This document shows, one piece after another, positions 51,131 through 62,690 of a DNA stretch of 64,000 bases. The stretch covers positions 1,320,349-1,384,348 of the forward strand of contig VFFE01006710.1 in assembly GCA_008921705.1 (NCBI GenBank). The letters run 5' to 3'. Position 1 is the stretch's first letter, and every line of letters starts with the position of its first letter. Source of the stretch: Burhinus oedicnemus (taxonomy: Eukaryota > Chordata > Aves > Charadriiformes > Burhinidae). A program made the position numbers and the translations under genes. The notes under the pieces were generated by a model. It ran no database searches, was not told the DNA's origin, and saw nothing but the letters and a program-made list of their open reading frames with translations.

Positions 51131-52437
51131 ACTCTAATTCAAAGCACTAAACATTTATTCTGGTAAACCGCCCTGCTAAAAGATGACAGGAAAATTCAAT
51201 CCCTGCCAATGTCACCAGGGCACCACAATTATCAAGGCTGTGCCTTGACTTACACAAAGAAAGCTCAGCTGCTTTCTGAAGGATACCACTGGTGTTTAGT
51301 TTTCAATTCCCAGGGTCTATCACACCATCTTGATGCTCAAAGACCTTAATTCATCTTGCTGTCATATCTAGCCATCACCTACGAGGCACTTTTCGAATGA
51401 GGTTCATCCTGCCTGCTAGCATAACACAGTCATCATCTGCCCTGTCACCTAAAAAATATAAATGTTTCATGCTCCACTAATAAATCTGCTACAATATTTG
51501 CTATTGCTTGTGCAGTCCAAGGCCCTGTTTTACAGAATATTTAAGAATCGCTTGCCTGATGATAATGATCATTGCTAATTGTGGGTGTCTTCCCTCCCCC
51601 CGCCCTAGTACGTGGGGCAAGCTAGGTGCTCCTAGTGTGGATCTGAGCCCCCCATTGGTCTCTTCCCCTTGCCTGTCCCACCAGCCAGCCCAGCCAGAGC
51701 AACACCCCTCAATACAAGAGTGTGGAAGAGGGAACATCCACCATGCACAGATAAAGGCAATATCAAAAGCTTTTTGCCCAATTTCCCATTAAATGAGAGG
51801 AGCTACAGGAGGAAGTTTGCAGAAGGAAACTGTGTGTGATTATTATTAACCATGAAAAAGTATAGTTCACCACCCCTCCCACACCTTTCCTTTGCTGGCT
51901 GCTGCTTTTAAATGGCCCTAAAAAGGCAATTGCACCGCCTTATATATTTTCCTCTGTCCTCTGTATATATTTTCCTCTCTCCAACAGCTTACGGTTTGAT
52001 GGCCAGCAGGTAGAAAGAGTTTATGTGAAGTCACTGCTTGCCAGAGGGATCTTGGGGTTCAAATAAGTTGTCTACATTCTGGAAGTAAAAATACTGGGAA
52101 AGCTGGGACAGTGAAGAAGGACAGTTTTGGCAACGTATTTCATTTTGCATTTTTGCCAAACCTGGAAAAATGCCCTCCGTTCTGCAGTTACTTGTGCTCA
52201 GGTGAAGAGGTGATAAGTTGCCTTCCTGCTTTGAGAAGGTGTTGAGATAAGGCCCTGAGGAGACAGGATCGTTTCTGAGGTGCATGAACACACATCATCC
52301 ATATTTCAGTGGCACCCAGGCCCTTCAGTCAGGACAGAGCCCCTGGGCCCTAATACTGTAGTTGAAAGAACATTATTTTCTTCTCAAAGAGCTTAGACCC
52401 AAAATGGGTGAAACAGGACAGGAAAAGTGTGTTTTGT
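51131..52437. other. Non-coding stretch, nothing recognised
   Basis: No gene seen. It contains a small tandem duplication at 51941-51980. Overlapping frames on both strands at 51501-51792 reflect a GC-rich patch. Confidence 0.55.
51941..51980. repeat. Partial tandem duplication, 23-bp period
   Basis: The 15-base word TATATATTTTCCTCT occurs at 51941 and again 23 bases later at 51964, after which the copies diverge. Both copies hold a TATA-like core next to a pyrimidine tract. Confidence 0.6.
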
Positions 52438-52545
52438 CCATGGATTACAAAGAGGAATCTTGGGGCCCTGAGAAGTCAAGTTCTCTTGCCTAGTATTGCA
52501 GGAAATAATAACTTAGGCTGAGGTACAGACTGAGCTCAAGAGTCA
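52438..52545 (-). mobile_element. Probable MIR-like SINE remnant
   Basis: Read on the minus strand this follows MIR. On the plus strand, ATGGATTACAAAGAGGAATCTTGGGGC corresponds to the ATTTTACAGATGAGGAAACTGAGGC-type block. It is followed by GAGAAGTCAAGTTCTCTTGCCTAG (GAGGTTAAGTAACTTGCCCAAG-type) and a region that matches the tRNA-like part more weakly. Order and spacing are right, and divergence is high. Confidence 0.45.
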
Positions 52546-52929
52546 AACAAGGGCTGTGAGCAGCTGCCCATGGATGGGCACATCAGAAGGCATGCCCCAA
52601 GAGCTTTGGAGAAGTCTCTGCTGGTGCAAGCAGGCAGCACTTGGCATCCTTGCTCTTGCTTCCATACTTCACTTCTTGTTTTCACAAAACTTGTCAGACC
52701 CAAATGTCTTTAAGACCCTGCACACTGGCGAACTCTGGCTGAAACTGGGTAACAGAGTCAGATGTCCATCAGGGAGACAGGCTCACACAGTATCAGAAAC
52801 ATGATTTCCTGAAGAAAGAAAGATTAAAAAAAAAGAGCTTGTAATCATCAGGCCCTCCTTCCTTTTGACCAAATCAATGCATCCCTTGGTAGAGCTGAGT
52901 ATTGATTTATTTTATGCAAACAGTGGAGT
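52546..52929. other. Non-coding stretch, nothing recognised
   Basis: No gene or repeat identified between the MIR-like remnant and the candidate regulatory block. Confidence 0.5.
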
Positions 52930-53335
52930 TTGGAGTTTTAGATTTATACTCCTTGGCCAAAGACAAGCTTATCTCTGAAAGAGCACAAATTGGCGAATCA
53001 GTTAATAGCACTCTCTCAGACCGCTAATCATTCCAGTTCTTAAGGATTTTTGTCAGCTATTGACCTATATTATCCTGTCCGGAAAGAGATGTTATAAGCC
53101 ACACAACAAATCGGGGGGAAAAAGCCTAATCAAGATCGGTCTCAAACATCCAAATCTTCCCATTAACAGCTGCTTCTATTTCCTGTTACTCATTGTTTTG
53201 GGTAAAGAATGTTTATGAAGTATTAGGCATTTTATTGGTTTCTCCTCCATTTTAATTTTCATTGTTGCACATTTGAGTGATAAAAGATCACGAGCTGTTT
53301 TCTCCCAAAGTGATTTATCAACGCTCATTATAATG
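52930..53335. other. Candidate conserved regulatory block
   Basis: The block has no repeat and no open frame worth noting, and it is densely packed with varied motif-like words: GGCGAATCAGTTAATAG, CCGCTAATCATTCC, CCTAATCAAGATCGG, CATTAACAGCTGCTTC (with an E-box CAGCTG) and TTTTATTGG (CCAAT reversed). Several CpGs persist in AT-rich sequence. Among the blocks of this kind in the window this one looks most like a vertebrate conserved non-coding element. No sequence comparison was possible. Confidence 0.35.
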
Positions 53336-56300
53336 AGGGATGGAGGGGAAATGAGAAACTAAATGGGCCAGATTTTTTCTTCCAGCAGGACCTGCACTGG
53401 AATCTATTTTCACCACCGGTAGATAGTACACAGCCAACACTTACACAGAAATAAGGAAAATTCAGGCCCAAAAGTGACAAAAGACTACCGAATCCATCAT
53501 TATTTTTCCACTTCACCTAGCTAACTCGAAAATCACTGACTGCTCACTTCAAAATGAACACAGCTGCAAAATGATGCAAACACCATTAGCAACAAGATGA
53601 CATTTATTTATTTATTTATATTTAAAGAGAAGGTTTGGCATACTGCGAAATTGGGCTGCAGGTGCAATGAGCTAATTTTGCAGCTCACGGACTCTGGGAT
53701 GGGGAGACACTAGTGCTGTAGTGTGAATCGCTGCACTGTTAGGAAATGGTTAAACTGAGTCCAGGCTAAGCAGGGATTCAGAGGAATAGCTTGGAGACGT
53801 GACAGGGAAAGTAAAGGAAGGAACCAACATGAAAAAACAGGCTTGGAAGGAAAAGATCTGTCATTGATTATTAAGCTCTATTTGGTGTTATTTGGAAGCA
53901 ATTAACAAAATAGCAGGCAACTGGACTTTGCCCAGGTTAGCCTGACATTCACTTACAATGCAGAGAAGCAAAAATATATTTACAAATATTTCATACTGAG
54001 GTGCTATTAGTTCTTCATACTGGAAGATTTCTCTAATAATTATGACCTTTTGTTTTGCTCTTAGGAAATTTTTATGGCTGTATAGTATAGGGATGTGTGT
54101 TTGCATCTTTTAAATTATCAGTTGTATGGCAGCTGTTCTAAAAAGCAGGTAGTGAAACAGAGATAGGGTAGATAATATATCCACATCTCAGATAACTGCA
54201 GAGGTTGCTTGTCTGTGTATAGTACAGGATCTTTTGTCTAAATATACATGCATACATATATTTACGGCACTTATTTTGCTTTTGCATTTACAATAGCTTT
54301 AGCTGTTGGAGTCATGTAGATCCATCCTTCCCAAAGGTAACTCTGTGATTCATGGACACACACCTCTACAAGCTAAACTGGTTCTCAGTTCTATTTTAAC
54401 CAGAATCAAGCCTGGAATAGCTGAAAATGTTGTCATGAAATGGCATTGTATAATTTACAAGCTGCATTTGACACACCATTGCCAGAAATTTGCTCAAGCT
54501 TTTAAAAACAAGTAAACCTTCAGACTTCTCATTTTTCTATTGTTAGACACCCTAACTCAACCCAGAAAAATCATGCTTGCTGAGAAGCTTTAATAACACT
54601 GAAGCAATTTAAGTTCATTGAAACAGCTTCAAATTAAGAAGCGGCAGCATTCCTGAACATATGTTTCTTGAAACAAACGAAAGTGACATGAAGACTACGG
54701 AATTGGTCAGAAGTGCCAAAAGACTGTCTAAGCTTTTTCTGCAGGAATTATTCTGTGCACGGTAAATTTCTGTGATTCTGCCATTTTATACTCCTACTCC
54801 TTAAGGTGTAATAAATCGCTGATAATTCCCATTCGATGCTCTATGCGCTACCTCTGACCAGAAGACAAGCGTTGGAGGCCTCAAAACAGTCACTCCCAGT
54901 TACTAACAGGTCGCATTTTTCAGGAAGCCAGTTCAAGGCAGGATGAATCTTCCTCTACCCTCTCCCCAAAAGCAACTCCTCATTTCATCACAAAGAAGGA
55001 CCTCACTGGAGGCAGAGACTCAAGCATGCTAAGATTTCCAGGGAATCCACTGTGCAATTTCCCTAGCAATAATCACTGTCTCATGTCAATGCTACAGGGA
55101 AAAAAAAAAAACAGAAAAATCCTGGTGGAACAGATTAAGTATATGCACTGTGTTTTGAATTTATTCTACAGTACTCCATAGACCGTACACAGATTCCAGC
55201 TGGGAGATGTCTGACCAGTCTTGATGATATAACTGCTAGCACACCCCACGCTCTGCAGAAAAGGGGATGCTGGGGGGTTAGACGCTGGCACCAACTCACC
55301 CCCAGCATCTGGAAATGTCCATACAGCACAGAACTGGCCGTGGCTTCAAAAGCATCCTTTCCGATTTTCCAAGGCCAGTGCCAGTTCATATTCCCACTGT
55401 TTGAGAAGCTACATCGCATGTCATTTTCACGTGTCAAATGGCAAACTCAAGGAGTCAGATGTCACGTCTCGGCACTACGAAACCGTTCATGATTATCAGC
55501 AAATGCAAATACAGGGGCTTGAAAGGAGAGGCAGCCTGAAGCCTTTTTCTGAAAATCAAGAATATTCATTGGGAGACCCCTCCCCCATAGCAAATTGCAT
55601 CTTACTCAATATATTGATCCTGGATGGATAGATGAATCTCTTAGTGCTCTCATAAGCTTCATTTACATTTCAGTAGGCATTAAACAATCAAGCCATTTTG
55701 GGATACAACTCTGCACATTATTTATGTGTGTCTCTCAGTGTCCTTCCACAGCAAAGCTCTAGGATTTTAAGAAAGCAAACAAGACACATGAGAGAAGAGA
55801 AAAATCCATACCTTTTTAGAAAAAATCCCTCTAAGATACACTGAATATTTTTTGCTTAGCCTGAGCAAAGCGGGGTTTTTGAATGTTGTGGAAAAGAGGC
55901 AGAGGGAATGATCTTAAAAATATATTTTCAGACTTGATGAAGGAAACGATTGCAATAAAGTAAGAATTTTGTAGGTGCTATTCTATAATCCTACACTGGT
56001 AACTTCAACGCGCAAAAAAGCTTATTTGCTGCTATCTTATATGATCACAGTGAACCAAGTGATCAGGTTCTACAAATATGCACATAACTTAGAACTACCC
56101 TGGGCAGAGAGACGTGCATGCCACGTTTGTCAGTGTGCACCTAGAAGACAGAAACATGGCCAGAAGAACAGAAGATACATGCTGCCTGGGGATTTGATGC
56201 TGAACCTGTCATACGCATAGTCTCAAACACGAAAATATTTTGATTCTCTCTCAATTCAGTTGATCCAAAGTACTGTTTTCCTTTGACGTTCAGGGGTCAG

Positions 56301-56763
56301 TTTAGGTACAGTCGTAAAAGAAATGGTCCCCGGAATGTATTGCTTATATCAGCAATCCTCCTTGGCATTAGGAAAGCAGCCTCGGAGATGATGTGTAGCC
56401 TGACTTTTATCCAATAACTCTATTGAATTTGTTGTTTGACCTTTTCTTTCCTTTGGATGGCATCATCCATGGAGTAGTATATCATCATCATCATCCTCAC
56501 TCAAATGATGCATTTCACTAATAGATCATTAGAAAGAAAGCTCACTCTGAAGATATACGAGCACAATACATCACGACGGAAAAGGGCGTACTGTTGATGT
56601 ACTACTCGAAAGATGGCAAAGTCCAAAGAGGAGGAGGTCCAAGAGGGAGCATGTTTAATTGAGAAGGGATGACTACACCACAATAAAAAGCCTTTAATAC
56701 TTCCTCATTTTGCATTATTGAAATCAGCCACAGTGGATGCTTACACTTCTTGCTTCTCTCAGT
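53336..56763. other. Non-coding stretch, nothing recognised
   Basis: No gene seen. Minor items are an (ATTT)4 run at about 53602-53619, an A12 run near 55099-55110 and a short (ATC)n run near 56480-56494. Confidence 0.55.
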
Positions 56764-57042
56764 ATGAAAGAGCTGACAACTTTATTTCTTCTTTCCATCC
56801 TGTTTCACATTCTGGTTCTCCGTACACTGGCACATGGGGACCTGCGGCTCTTCAGCAGCTCAGAGCTGGCTTTTAGGCTCAGTTGTGTCATGCATGAAGC
56901 AGGAGGGCGCTGTTGGTGCAGGGAGCAATGCACAGCACAAGTCCTTAGTGGGGACGATAAGAAAATCCACCAGATCAACAAAAGTGTCTACAATGAGCTG
57001 TCCTACAAGAGAGCTACATGTGAATCCCTGCTTTGCAATTAA
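56764..57042 (+). CDS. Speculative small secreted, cysteine-containing ORF
   Basis: A frame of 92 codons runs from an ATG with A at -3 to a TAA stop. A second in-frame ATG lies nine codons upstream (56737). The first 25 residues form a signal-peptide-like segment: Lys near the start, a hydrophobic LTTLFLLSILFHILVL core, then TLAHG with small residues at -3 and -1 of a possible cleavage site. The remaining chain has six cysteines (spacing C-x8-C-x-C-x3-C-x32-C-x4-C), which fits no defensin or other family I know. No promoter, intron or poly(A) signal supports expression. The opposite strand also has a 91-codon frame (57135-56860), so stop-free sequence here may be chance. Low confidence that this is a gene. 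Confidence 0.12.
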   Translation: MKELTTLFLLSILFHILVLRTLAHGDLRLFSSSELAFRLSCVMHEAGGRCWCREQCTAQVLSGDDKKIHQINKSVYNELSYKRATCESLLCN

Positions 57043-57659
57043 TGTTGTGACCACATAGGTTCCTGCCCATGAACCATTCCCAAAGTCCCCACTGTCTCTG
57101 AGGTACCAGGTAAGCATCTCCTGGCTCTTGGTCACCTGAAGATTTTAGCACATTGGTTGGAGGGTCAGAAGAGTTGAGATCCCTTCCCAGTGTTGAGTCA
57201 TTTATCTTTGCCTGTAAACATTGCTTTTTTACTCATGTTGATCTCATCTCTCTCACTACGTCTCCAAAATCTGCCTTCAACTTGACTAACATCTATATTT
57301 TGGACACAATTTCCCCAAAAAGCTTTCTAAAATGTTGCTGCTTTGCACATTCCCAAACAACTATTTATATTTGGGGAACTATGACTTGGTGCAGGAAAAT
57401 ATCCAAAAGACACATCCGCAAATGCACCCTGCAAAACTACTCCCTTGCACGTTGAACCCATCAGCCTCTTTCAGCATAACACATTGGTTTGAAAGCAAAT
57501 GGACTTTGGTGCCTGGCCTAAAAACCTTCACACTGGATGTGACAGTCTCCCCACCGTCATTAGCTCTTTGTCTGCTTAATTATCTCCTCCCGGCTGGAGA
57601 GGGGCACCTGCAGTGCTGCGTGGGGACGGTGCTTAGATAGCGCTGTTCCTCCCACCCCT
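57043..57659. other. Non-coding stretch, nothing recognised
   Basis: No gene or repeat identified. The frames at 57153-57455 and 57332-57640 overlap in different phases and look random. Confidence 0.5.
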
Positions 57660-57960
57660 CTGCTGTTATCGGTAATTTTGTTCCGTATTGTCAACAAGCG
57701 TATCAGAAAAGTAAAACACAATTAACCATGGTGCCAAATAGTAGCTTAATGTTTAATTGCACAACCCACAATGAGGTCACAATTACTGGGCAATCAGATA
57801 AGCTTTCACAGATGTATTATATAATCCATGAGCTTAATTCCTCCGGAGGTAGCCAGAAAATTACTGTTCATTAACAAAGTGGTCCCATTATCAGAAAACA
57901 TATTTAAATCATCATTTTCTCCATTCTGGAAATAATGCCATTTCTTCTTCAAAGGATAAA
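57660..57960. other. Candidate conserved regulatory block
   Basis: A repeat-free stretch with many distinct AT-rich words: TTATCGGTAATTTTG, AAGCGTATCAG, CAATTAACCATGG, TTAATGTTTAATTGC, CCACAATGAGGTCACAATTAC (nuclear-receptor half-site AGGTCA), CAGATAAGC (GATA) and CATTATCAG (GATA). It also holds a perfect CCTCCGGAGG palindrome near 57841. The mixture suggests an enhancer, possibly conserved. Inferred from motif density only. Confidence 0.35.
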
Positions 57961-60900
57961 TATACTTTTAAGAAATGCTTCAGCTGGAAACTACTGTCCC
58001 AAATAAATCTAATGACAGATGTTTAATGGTTTTGTTTTCCCCCATTAATAAAAAAGGCAAGGAAATATTTTTCTTAACTCTGTCAGTTTACATCTCATGA
58101 GGTAGAAAGGCAAGATGTAGACATTTGCACCATTGTTCCACTCGTGTACACAACTAAATTCTGCAGCTTTTTTCTGTAACATGTCCCCCAGAAACCAAGG
58201 GAGTGACATAAGTAAGGGGCCAGGATCAAGCACAAAGGGTCTAATGTATTTTTCTTTATCTCCAAACCTTTTTAAAAATGATTTACTGCCTCACTGTATG
58301 GGACATGAAAGGCTAATGCTGTTTTCAACACTCAAACAAATGACATACTGGAACTGACATTTTTTACATACATTTCTGCATCTTGATGCAGCCATCTCCC
58401 TTACCTTGACAAAACTCCCATGGAAACAAATGGGATTTTTACCTGAAAGTGACTGCAGGATTGGCCCCTCTTTTATGACTGTTAAAATGTATCGACTGTC
58501 TCTGAAAACCCAGCATTACTTCACAGAAGTAGAGAAGATATCCAAGTATTTCACTAATTTTAAGAAGTACTAAATCATAGAAACTATTTCAGAATACATC
58601 TTTAGAGTTATCCTTAATGTTTTCTCATAACTCTCTCAGACTGAAATAATACAAAAATCCATCGAAGAATAATAATTGTCACATTTGATGTATATTTTTA
58701 TTAACAGCACTATAAAAATTCAATTATGTAGCAAAGGGCGACAAAAATCTTCCTTTAAATTATGCAGTAAACAAAGCACTCAAAAAAAAGAATTGTTTAC
58801 TCATGTCATATGTTAAAAATCTCTGCTCCATTGGCTGAGGTATTTAAACTAAATTCCCTCTTTGTGTTTGGAATCAGATTTCCCCTTTCCTGTCCTCCTG
58901 CTCCCATTTCTCCAAACACTTTCCTGGAGGAGGTTTGTTTAGCCAACAATCTGTGCCTTCCAGACATAGTATTTCCTCTGTCCACTCTGCCAGTTGCCAT
59001 ATCTGACATTTACCATGGTGGGAGAACACAGCTGTACAGATGGATTAATAACAAAATCAAGATGCAATAGCTCCCACAAACTGTTTCCCCACGGATAAAT
59101 TTAGAAGTAACTACAGGCCACAAGATAGTCTCCTAATTATCAGTAATGGCATTACTTAGGGACATACCAAAATATACCTCTGGACTCTGTTTATGTGGTT
59201 CTGTCTCTGTCGTACAGATGCGAAACCATTTTACTTTGCACAACAGGAGATGATCTAGCATAAAATGACCATTTTTTATGCTTATCATGCAGAACTAGAT
59301 TGCTACTATCTTCATTTGAATGCACAGCAGACCAGCAAGCGGTCTCCTTCCTCGTCTTGTCAAACCAGGGCTCCACCACAGAGAAAAGGAGGGTGCTTAT
59401 CTGAATTCCTCTATGTCCCTCTAAGCAAATAAATGCAAAGGGATAGGTGGAGATAAACTTCGTTTTTGCAATCAAGTGGGAAGAGGAAATCTGCTATTCT
59501 GTCAGTATGTAAGCAGATTTTTAATTTATTTTTTTTTTTAACTTCCTCACAACAAAAGGAGCAGCAGGAGGACCTGGGAGCTGGAGCCTGCAGTCACTGC
59601 TCGCCCCATCCCGGGGCCAGGCAGTAGCACCCTACCTTTCCTTCCAAAGAAACAGAAAACTGTTTGGGAAACTCAGGTCCTGATTAATGACCATAGCGAT
59701 TTTAGACACGGGTGTGAAGCCACCAGCTTTTCACTTCATGTATCTTTATCTGACAAATAAACAAAACCGGTTTCTGCAGGTTTCACCACAGCCCTTGGGT
59801 TTTGAGGGAGGTGTGTTATTGTTCCAGCAGCCCCAATAGTGGTGACAGGAGCATCAGTCTTCAACCTGTGGCTGATTTCATCCCACTCACTCTCTCCAGC
59901 GGTGACATCTGCCATGCGTGCCCTGGTACCTTGCAGCACTCCCTCCCGTGACAGCCTGCACCCAGGCAATGCCTCGGTACGTCCCGTGTGTGCCCCTAAT
60001 ACCCATTTCAAATTAGAGGTGCAGTTTTATTTCTCTTAAAGTCTTGTCCGTGATCTCCAAACCAAAATCCGGAAGGGATTGAAGGGGTGTTGACCCTTAA
60101 ACTAGCAGCAGAAGCTGGTTTCAGAAAGCCACTTTCCATCAACCTCTGTGTTTGTACACACAAACTTAGAGAAGACCCAGACTCCCAGCAGTTTCCCGCT
60201 GCTCCGATCCCACCTTTCAGTCTGCCTAACTTCAGATTTATCATACGCAATTTTCTCCTCCCGTACCTATTCTCAGCTGTGCTTCCCTGGGGTGACTGCC
60301 TGCCGGAGGCAGAGATGTTCGCCCAGATCTGTGCTTCATCTGTGAGCCCTGAGCGTGCCGCATGAAAATAATTAACGCATATAACAAGGAAAGGGAGGGA
60401 AGAATAAATTATATGCAAATTTAGTCAAGGAGCTCCACAGAACTAATTAAATTGGATAGGAAAGCTGACAGTACAGCAGCCACAGAGACTTTTTCCACTT
60501 CTATTCACTAGAAAGTCTTGCTTCGATGGGCTTAATATAGCCTGGTGCAGAGCAGCTAGCTATAGGTTGGGTTTTTGAACTTAAATGTCACACCATGGAC
60601 AAACCTCATGCACAAGGAGCTTATTTAATAGGGGGAGGAGATTATTTTAAAAATTTAAAAGCAGAAAGCACAGCAGCTGCCTGCATACCTGTATTAGCAA
60701 AAGCCAGACATAGCTGGCAGCACAACTGGAAAAAAACTCCAATAAGAGATTGTCACCATGTAGGCAGGGCTGGAAAAACCCAGTGGCAAACCTCTTCATA
60801 AAATAAAAAGGAGGACAGGAGAAGTAGCCACCACATTTAATATCCAGAGACACAAAAGAAAAATTCCCCACTCACAAAGTTTCTGAAGCCCATAAGCTAA

Positions 60901-61409
60901 GTCCAGTTTCAAACGCAGTGGCAGAAGAGACCCATCCCCAGACCCTGCTTTCACCCTATGCTGGCCACATGTCCCCTGCCACAGCTCCTGCTTGTAGGAA
61001 GCAGCCAGGCATTGGTGTATCCCTGCATGGCTGCTCCAGCCCAGCTGCCTCAAGGATCAGTGCAGTCTGGCAGGAACCCTGGTCCTGCCCTTTTTCTGGT
61101 TAAAAACCAGTGCTTTGGGGCCTTTGCAGACCTGATTTCAGCCCTGCCTATGAATCTCATTAACTCCCGGCACCTGAGGTGACCTGCCCAGGTGGGAAAC
61201 TTGGATGATTGCAGGGGTACATGAGCTTCAGCATAGGGTCAGAAGACATCTGCGGTACCTGAAGGACCTCCGTGAATCAACCTCTATCCCTCACCTGAAA
61301 AAATTAAGGCAGAAGCATTTTCTTATCTTGCAGAAATGCTGAGGAAATGTTGATAATAAAGATTAGGAGGTGCTCAGAGTCTGAAACAGCAAGTACTGTA
61401 AAAACATCT
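57961..61409. other. Non-coding stretch, nothing recognised
   Basis: No gene seen. AT-rich to about 59560, then a GC-richer part with scattered CpGs (for example eight within about 60195-60362). Open frames on both strands at 60008-60418 have no family resemblance. A T10 run lies near 59530. Confidence 0.5.
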
Positions 61410-61700
61410 TTAAAAGACTGAGGCGTGACCTGCCTTGAGCACTGTGACTGGGGCCACGCACCGCCCACTTCTCAAGAAAAGGGTCGTTGCTGGGGACTGA
61501 AGTTTCCTATATCGGCCTTGACTCACACGCTGATGAGGATGGAGTGGTATGGGGATGGCCGACTGAGCTGGACTCTCTGAGGCCATGGTGATGGCATCGT
61601 ATCAACTATTGTACAGGGGGAATGTGAAAAAGTCTCCTGTTAAAGACTGAGAGAAGACTCACTGTAGAGGCTGCTATTTTCACTTTACTGTCTCCCACAT
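61410..61700. other. Compositionally distinct unit of unknown origin
   Basis: About 290 bases with higher GC and eight or so CpGs (AGGCGTGACC, CCACGCACCGCCC, GGTCGTTG, TATCGGCC, CACACGCTGATGAGG, GGCCGACTGAG, GCATCGTATC) stand out from AT-rich neighbours. No long frame crosses it. The texture recalls an inserted element, perhaps an LTR or internal retroviral fragment, but I recognise no family with confidence and see no clear ends. Confidence 0.25.
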
Positions 61701-62589
61701 CCTGCAAGTCTCCAACACAGACAAAGGCAACTTCCCTGCCTTTATCCCTGCCATGGAAAAGTTTCCCTCTGTGGTCAGTCTTCAAATTCCCATGTAAAGG
61801 ACAAACTCCACCAGCCTTGTCTGCTCACTGCCCTTGTTTCCTTTACACTTATCACTGTCCTGCAGCACCTTGGGTGCCTGCAGCATAACCCACCAGGTGC
61901 CCAGCTGTGGCTCTTTGGCTCGTACAGGGACCCTAGGACCCTAGGACAGCTTTGCCATCTGCTTTGTCCCGAGTATATCATGCCCCCTCTAAACCTGTAT
62001 TTCATAGGTGGAATTGCTTTTTGATATTTCTTTACCCTAGATTTGCCTTGTTCTCCACTCTCGAATTCTCTCCTCTTAGATCTTCTTTTCCCCAGACTTT
62101 TCCACTTGTTTTCATGCCTGTCATTAACTCTTTCTATGCCCTGTTCCCATGTCCGTAAGTGTCCAAAGAGGAGGCACAGTCTGACCCACGGCACTGTTCC
62201 TCCACTGAGAAATGCTTCCCTTAGCTGTTCCCAGGATTAGCACCAAACTGGTGCTATTCGCCACATTCTGCACAGAGGCTGGTATGGACATTGCATGGGA
62301 GCTGTTCGGAAGCTGCATGCCATATTCAGAGCTACAACAGAAACTGGATTTCCCATACACAGATGTGCATGCCCCACTACTTATCTCAAACACCACCCAT
62401 AATAGACTTCTGCCTAGTGTGCATTGGAAGAACGAGGACTATAATTTAGTAGCTAAAAACCAGGAGTGACAGCAGCCCTCTGTGACTCACTAGTATTTCA
62501 CACCTCCATCACCTTCCTGTACTTCACCAGAGCCATTTCAGAACTGTACACCCTAGAAGAAAAGGAAGGCTCTTTGGGCTCAGTCTTTG
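61701..62589. other. Non-coding stretch, nothing recognised
   Basis: A minus-strand frame of 139 codons (61775-62194) is rich in Lys/Arg because the plus strand is pyrimidine-rich. It resembles no known protein. An ACCCTAGG word is repeated twice in tandem at about 61929-61944. No gene supported. Confidence 0.5.
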
Positions 62590-62690
62590 TCCTTGCCACT
62601 TACGCTGTGTGACATGAGAGTCAACACGTTGTCTTTCCGTGCCTCGGTTTCCCTGGCAGAAGGATGGAACGAATACTCATGAGAACTCCT
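62590..62690 (+). mobile_element. Probable MIR-like SINE remnant
   Basis: CTTGCCACTTACGCTGTGTGACATGAG is followed by GTCAACACGTTGTCTTTCC and GTGCCTCGGTTTCCCTGGCAG-AAGGATGG. This parallels the MIR core order of CTGCCACTTACTAGCTGTGTGACC, then CAAGTTACTTAACCTC, then TGTGCCTCAGTTTCC-CATCTGTAAAATGG. It is the closest of the four MIR-like stretches in the window to the family pattern. L2 LINE tails share part of this sequence, so an L2 origin is also possible. Confidence 0.5.

Noticed and set aside
60008..60418. 136-codon minus-strand frame
   Set aside because: Open frames occur on both strands here and the sequence resembles no known protein.
61520..61585. Possible C/D-box snoRNA (CTGATGA followed by CTGA)
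   Set aside because: The C box lacks the purine at its first position and no terminal stem can be formed by the flanks.
61775..62194. 139-codon minus-strand frame rich in Lys and Arg
   Set aside because: It is explained by the pyrimidine-rich plus strand. No domain, no splice or promoter context.
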